64,000 nt of DNA from an uncultured Roseburia sp. (lineage in GTDB: Bacteria; Bacillota_A; Clostridia; Lachnospirales; Lachnospiraceae). The position numbers and the translations under genes were made by a program. Positions 60,653 to 64,000 of the stretch are shown in pieces. Under the pieces are notes generated by a model. The model ran no database searches, was not told the DNA's origin, and saw nothing but the letters and a program-made list of their open reading frames with translations. The stretch covers positions 1 through 64,000 of the forward strand of contig CAAEAE010000103.1 of assembly GCA_900753715.1 (NCBI GenBank). Reading direction: 5' to 3'. The first letter of the stretch is position 1. Each line of letters opens with the position of its first letter.

Positions 60653-62377
60653 TTAAAGAGAAGTGTTGTTTAAAGCTTCTGCAACCAGTGTTTTTACTTT
60701 TTCAAAAACAGAATCCAACGGCTCTTTTACAGAAAGTGTCTTGTCACGGCTTACGATTTCGCAGCAGCTTTCCTTCATATTTCTTGGGCTGACAATGACA
60801 CGTAACGGAACACCGAGCAGGTCGGCGTCAGAGAACATGATTCCGGCGCTTACGGAACGGTCATCATAGATGACTTCGATTCCTGCAGCCTGCAATTTCT
60901 CATAGAGGGCATCGGCGTATTCTTTTACATCTGCATTGTCCGGGCGGACAGCACACAGATGAACCTGCCAAGGAGCGATTGCCATTGGCCAGATTGGACC
61001 GTATTCGTCATGGTGTGCCTCACAGACAGAAGCAGCCAGACGTCCGACACCGATTCCGTAGCAGCCCATAACCGGGTTCTTGGTGGTGTTGTCGCTGTCG
61101 ATGTATTCCATATGCATTGCCTTTGTATACTTGGTGCCGAGCTGGAAGATATTTCCGACTTCGATACCACGGGAAATCGTGATGTGCGGTTTGCCGCATT
61201 TCGGACAGATACCGCCCTCGATAATCTTGGCAAAATCATGATATTCGGCATCCGGAAGGTCGCGCTCCATATCAAGTCCGGTATAGTGATATCCCTCTTC
61301 GTTAGCGCCGCAGACAAGGTTGTTGATGCCTTTTAAGGAATTATCGTATAATACGGTAAAGTCACCGTTTAAGTTCCAAGGACCGATAAATCCGGCATTA
61401 AGACCACATTCCTCTGTGATGATGGCAGGATGAATCTCACAGCCTAAGAAATTGGTGACTTTTGTCTCGTTAATCTCCAAATCTCCACGGATAAATAAAA
61501 CAACATAGCTGTCGTCGGCGTTGCGCTGGTATACAACTGCTTTGCAGCTCTTCGTTGCGTCGCTTCCTAAGAAATCGCAGACTTCCTCGATGGTGTGCTG
61601 GTCTGGAGTTGCAACTTTGGTGAGTGCTTCGGATGAGTCATCCTTGGTATTGAGGATAATGCTTTCCGCAGCTTCCATGTTGGCACGGTAGTCGCAGTCG
61701 CTGCAGATAGCGATGGAATCTTCACCTACAGGTGTAAGCAACATAAATTCATGAGAGATGTTTCCACCCATCATTCCGGAATCGGAAGCGACAGAAATAA
61801 CCTCCGGTACACCGGCACGTGCAAAAATGCGCTCGTAAGCCTTATGGCATCTCATATAGTATTCTTCCAAGTCTTCCTGGGAAGTATGGAAGGAGTAGGC
61901 ATCTTTCATGGTAAATTCTCTTACGCGGATTAAACCGGCACGCGGACGTGCCTCATCGCGGAATTTTGTCTGAATCTGATAAATCATAAACGGATAGCGG
62001 CTGTAAGTCTGTCCGTATTCGCGTACAAGATGTACAGCAGCCTCCTCATGGGTCATGCCGAGAACCATCGGGCTTCCGTTTCGGTCGGTAAAACGCAGTA
62101 ATTCTTTTCCGACACTCTCATAACGGCCGGATTCCTCCCAGAGGGATGCCGGAAGTGCAACCGGGAATAAAACTTCCTGACCGTCGATGGCATCCATCTC
62201 CTGACGGATAATCTCTTCAATTTTGCGGGTGATGCGGCGCAGCGGCAGATAAGAAGAGTAGATACCGTTTGCGACATATTTGATATAGCCGCCTCTTACC
62301 ATCAGTGCATGGCTGTCAATGACACAATCCGCCGGTCTTTCCTTAAACCGGTCGCCGACAAGTTTGTTAAGTTTCAT
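60653..62377 (-). CDS. proS: prolyl-tRNA synthetase (bacterial type)
   Basis: A 574-residue class II synthetase of the bacterial type with the editing insertion (about 224-400) between motifs 2 and 3. Motif 1 lies in SYLPLRRITRKIEEIIRQEMDAIDGQEVLFP, motif 2 in PFMIYQIQTKFRDEARPRAGLIRVREFTMKDAYSF and motif 3 in CYGIGVGRLAAS near 440. The C-terminal anticodon-binding domain starts near VHLCAVRPDN. It charges tRNA-Pro. The gene is preceded by a T-box leader that senses uncharged tRNA-Pro. ATG 62377 follows GGAGG. Complete length. Confidence 0.97.
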   Translation of the reverse strand: MKLNKLVGDRFKERPADCVIDSHALMVRGGYIKYVANGIYSSYLPLRRITRKIEEIIRQEMDAIDGQEVLFPVALPASLWEESGRYESVGKELLRFTDRNGSPMVLGMTHEEAAVHLVREYGQTYSRYPFMIYQIQTKFRDEARPRAGLIRVREFTMKDAYSFHTSQEDLEEYYMRCHKAYERIFARAGVPEVISVASDSGMMGGNISHEFMLLTPVGEDSIAICSDCDYRANMEAAESIILNTKDDSSEALTKVATPDQHTIEEVCDFLGSDATKSCKAVVYQRNADDSYVVLFIRGDLEINETKVTNFLGCEIHPAIITEECGLNAGFIGPWNLNGDFTVLYDNSLKGINNLVCGANEEGYHYTGLDMERDLPDAEYHDFAKIIEGGICPKCGKPHITISRGIEVGNIFQLGTKYTKAMHMEYIDSDNTTKNPVMGCYGIGVGRLAASVCEAHHDEYGPIWPMAIAPWQVHLCAVRPDNADVKEYADALYEKLQAAGIEVIYDDRSVSAGIMFSDADLLGVPLRVIVSPRNMKESCCEIVSRDKTLSVKEPLDSVFEKVKTLVAEALNNTSL

Positions 62378-62460
62378 TTATAAATCCTCCTTGTTTTGCG
62401 GAGCAAAATGCGACTGCCTTTGCAGGAGCAGAGGATTTTCCTCCTAAATAAATTTGTTTT

Positions 62461-62755
62461 GCGGAAATAAAAAAAACCTAAGCCGTAAAAACAGCTTAGG
62501 GCGAACTGACAAGTCCGTGGTACCACCTAAATTCGGATATCCATAAGGATATATCCACACTCACAGAATACAGGAAAAACCGATATTCTTTCTCTGTAAC
62601 GGGAGAACCCGGTGGGATATACTAGACAAAGCTGTCGTTCCATCCACCGCTCAAAGACCGGTTCCGCATACATCTATAAAGGCTTGCACCGACCGCCTTC
62701 TCTCTGGAATATCCGTTATGCGTACTATTTCTTCTCAACGCGTTCCTTATAAATT
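62461..62755 (-). ncRNA. T-box leader of proS
   Basis: On the minus strand the leader ends with the T-box core GGTGGTACCACGG (62527-62515), then the terminator CCTAAGC / GCTTAGG (62500-62494 with 62483-62477) and eight or more T. Upstream are an AGTA-type box (AATAGTACGC), a distal-loop GGTGCAAGCC and a specifier-loop candidate GAACCGGTC that contains CCG, a proline codon. Uncharged tRNA-Pro would bind the specifier and the T-box bulge and favour the antiterminator, letting transcription reach proS. Confidence 0.92.
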
Positions 62756-62761
62756 GCACTT

Positions 62762-62790
62762 ATTTTAACATCGGAGACGAAATGTGTCAA
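62762..62790 (-). promoter_or_regulatory. sigma-A promoter of T-box-proS
   Basis: Minus strand TTGACA (62790-62785), 17 bases, TAAAAT (62767-62762) with TGT before the -10. A near-consensus promoter just upstream of the T-box leader. Confidence 0.8.
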
Positions 62791-62888
62791 ATTATTTTTA
62801 AAGAAACAATGCAATTTGGGGCAGGCTATGATAAGATAGATGAAAAATGAACAAAGTTTGCAGGGTGTGAGAAAGGCATGGTTATTTC

Positions 62889-63545
62889 ATGAAGACAGGA
62901 ATTATTTTTGATATGGATGGAACGCTCTGGGATTCGGCAGAAAACGTGGCAAAGTCCTGGAATGAGGCGATTGTTAAGAGTGGTCTTTTAAAGAAAGAAC
63001 TGACAACGGCGGATATACAGGGAGTGATGGGGAAAACGATGGATGTCATTGCAGATATCCTGTTCCCGGAGCTTACGAAAGAAATGCGGATGTCATTATT
63101 AGAGAAGTGCTGTCAGGAAGAAAATGATTATCTGAGAGAGCATGGGGGAATCCTTTATCCTGGCGTGGCAGAAACGCTTGCAGAGTTAAAAAAACAGTAT
63201 GGGCTTTATATTGTGAGCAACTGTCAGAAGGGGTATATTGAAGCGTTTTTAGACCACTACAAGCTGTGGGATTATTTTTCTGATATTGAGTGTTACGGAA
63301 ATAACCTTTTGCAAAAAGGAGAAAATATCAGGCTGCTTGCCACGCGAAACGGACTTGAAAAGGCCGTCTATGTGGGAGATATCCAGGCGGATTATCAGGC
63401 GTCAAAGCAGGCAGGTGTCGGATTTATTCATGCCGGATACGGATTTGGCACGATTGATGACACGGTTCCGGAGCTTTTAACATTTGAGGAACTGCTTACA
63501 CTGAATCAGAAGGGAACCATCGAAGGGGCGATGCGTGAACTATAA
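62889..63545 (+). CDS. HAD-superfamily phosphatase, phosphoglycolate phosphatase-like
   Basis: A 218-residue HAD hydrolase with a helical cap. Motif I is IIFDMDGTLWDSAENV at the start (nucleophile and acid Asp), motif II YIVSNCQKGY near 110 (Ser/Asn), a Lys in the LLQKGENIRLL segment near 142, and motif IV AVYVGDIQADYQAS near 160. The group includes phosphoglycolate phosphatase and PpaX; substrate unknown. The ATG at 62889 has only a weak, distant ribosome binding site (AAAGG about 14 bases upstream). A DHH phosphoesterase follows after 17 bases. Confidence 0.88.
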   Translation: MKTGIIFDMDGTLWDSAENVAKSWNEAIVKSGLLKKELTTADIQGVMGKTMDVIADILFPELTKEMRMSLLEKCCQEENDYLREHGGILYPGVAETLAELKKQYGLYIVSNCQKGYIEAFLDHYKLWDYFSDIECYGNNLLQKGENIRLLATRNGLEKAVYVGDIQADYQASKQAGVGFIHAGYGFGTIDDTVPELLTFEELLTLNQKGTIEGAMREL

Positions 63546-63562
63546 ATTGAAAAGAGGTTTTT

Positions 63563-64000
63563 ATGACAAAACTGGATGAACTGTTAGTGCAGATTAACGG
63601 GGAACGCGTGTATATTCAGACACACAATTTCCCGGACCCGGATGCCATTGCAAGTGCATTCGGTCTGCAGGAACTGTTAAAATACCGCGGAGTGGAGACA
63701 AAAATCTGCTATAAAGGAAAAATCGACCGGTACAGTACCGATAAGCTGCGGGAGCTGATGAAAATTGAGCTGTATGACCTGGATGAGTACAACCCGTTTT
63801 TAAAAGAGAGCGATGAAATCATTATGGTGGATGCCCAGAAGGGCAATTCCAACATCATTGATATGTGTGGGGATGAAATTATCTGCATCGACCACCATCC
63901 GACAAACGATTTATTCCAATACCGTTTTCAGGATATCAGACCGGAGGTCGGAGCGTGTGCGACGATTATTGCGCAGTATTTTTTTGAAAATGATATCCCG
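63563..64000 (+). CDS. DHH-family phosphoesterase, truncated by window end
   Basis: The first 146 codons of a DHH/RecJ-like phosphoesterase. TQTHNFPDPDAIASAFGLQELL near residue 19 is motif I (N-x-D-x-D-A), IIMVDAQKGN near 88 is motif II, and CIDHHPTNDLF near 111 is the DHH motif. Relatives cleave nano-RNA, pAp or cyclic dinucleotides; the C-terminal DHHA1 domain lies outside the window. Start ATG 63563 has AAAGAGG upstream and follows the HAD gene in the same operon. Confidence 0.87.
   Translation, partial: MTKLDELLVQINGERVYIQTHNFPDPDAIASAFGLQELLKYRGVETKICYKGKIDRYSTDKLRELMKIELYDLDEYNPFLKESDEIIMVDAQKGNSNIIDMCGDEIICIDHHPTNDLFQYRFQDIRPEVGACATIIAQYFFENDIP

Overview
The window looks like a chromosomal segment of a gut Lachnospiraceae bacterium close to Roseburia. 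It has moderate-low GC, Gram-positive ribosome binding sites (GGAGG) and extended -10 promoters. Most telling is a beta-mannan/glucomannan locus with the gene set characterised in Roseburia intestinalis: ABC mannan-oligosaccharide importer, two GH130 phosphorylases, mannobiose 2-epimerase, CE2 and CE17 acetylesterases, and GH1. No rRNA, tRNA, CRISPR array or complete insertion sequence was seen. Species cannot be fixed from the sequence alone.

Layout. 1-1820: an AT-rich, decayed accessory patch with a calcineurin-like phosphoesterase, two RhuM-type fragments and an ISLre2-type transposase fragment, all on the minus strand. 1821-13645: the mannan locus in two likely transcription units, 2074-6485 (binding lipoprotein, two permeases, GH130_2) and 6726-13645 (epimerase, GH130_1, CE2, CE17, and a GH1-phosphomannose isomerase fusion). 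Each unit is preceded by an AT-rich control region sharing the same TTAAATTAAC motif. 13821-15725: membrane EAL protein. 15772-23519: nine-gene V/A-type ATPase operon. 23591-27671: HD-like protein, two-domain PPK2, signal peptidase II-like protein and PAP2 phosphatase. 27694-30387: divergent degenerate GGDEF-like protein and PAS-GGDEF-EAL protein. 30438-33709: AraC regulator divergent from glycogen phosphorylase. 33880-37179: dipeptidase, TPR lipoprotein, HflX. 37265-40277: pyrC-pyrK-pyrD. 40282-41964: HD-GYP gene split by an in-frame TGA. 41987-44301: polar amino-acid ABC transporter. 44439-49371: lantibiotic-immunity-type ABC transporter, two-component system and NodB-fold deacetylase. 49495-49790: candidate type I toxin-antitoxin pair. 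49891-50110: alpha/beta hydrolase remnant. 50225-54409: pyrE, VanZ-like protein, small membrane protein, HD hydrolase, long M29 aminopeptidase. 54492-58214: purE, purM-purN-purD. 58318-60594: 7TM-PAS-GGDEF-EAL protein. 60653-62790: proS with a T-box leader (minus). 62889-64000: HAD phosphatase and a truncated DHH phosphoesterase.

How the genes work together. Acetylated (gluco)manno-oligosaccharides are imported, deacetylated by CE2 and CE17, epimerised at the reducing end, and cleaved by the GH130 enzymes to mannose 1-phosphate. Terminal glucose would be removed by the GH1 domain, and mannose 6-phosphate is turned into fructose 6-phosphate by the isomerase fused to it. Pyrimidine (pyrC, K, D, E) and purine (purE, M, N, D) genes are housekeeping. 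Cyclic-di-GMP turnover is a recurring theme: three EAL proteins, one interrupted HD-GYP gene and one degenerate GGDEF-like protein, but no canonical GGDEF cyclase.

Most worth a second look: the 28-residue hydrophobic peptide with a convergent small RNA, the GH1-phosphomannose isomerase fusion, the orphan lantibiotic-sensing/resistance operon ending in a deacetylase without a signal peptide, the TGA-C-interrupted HD-GYP gene, and the shared control motif of the two mannan units.
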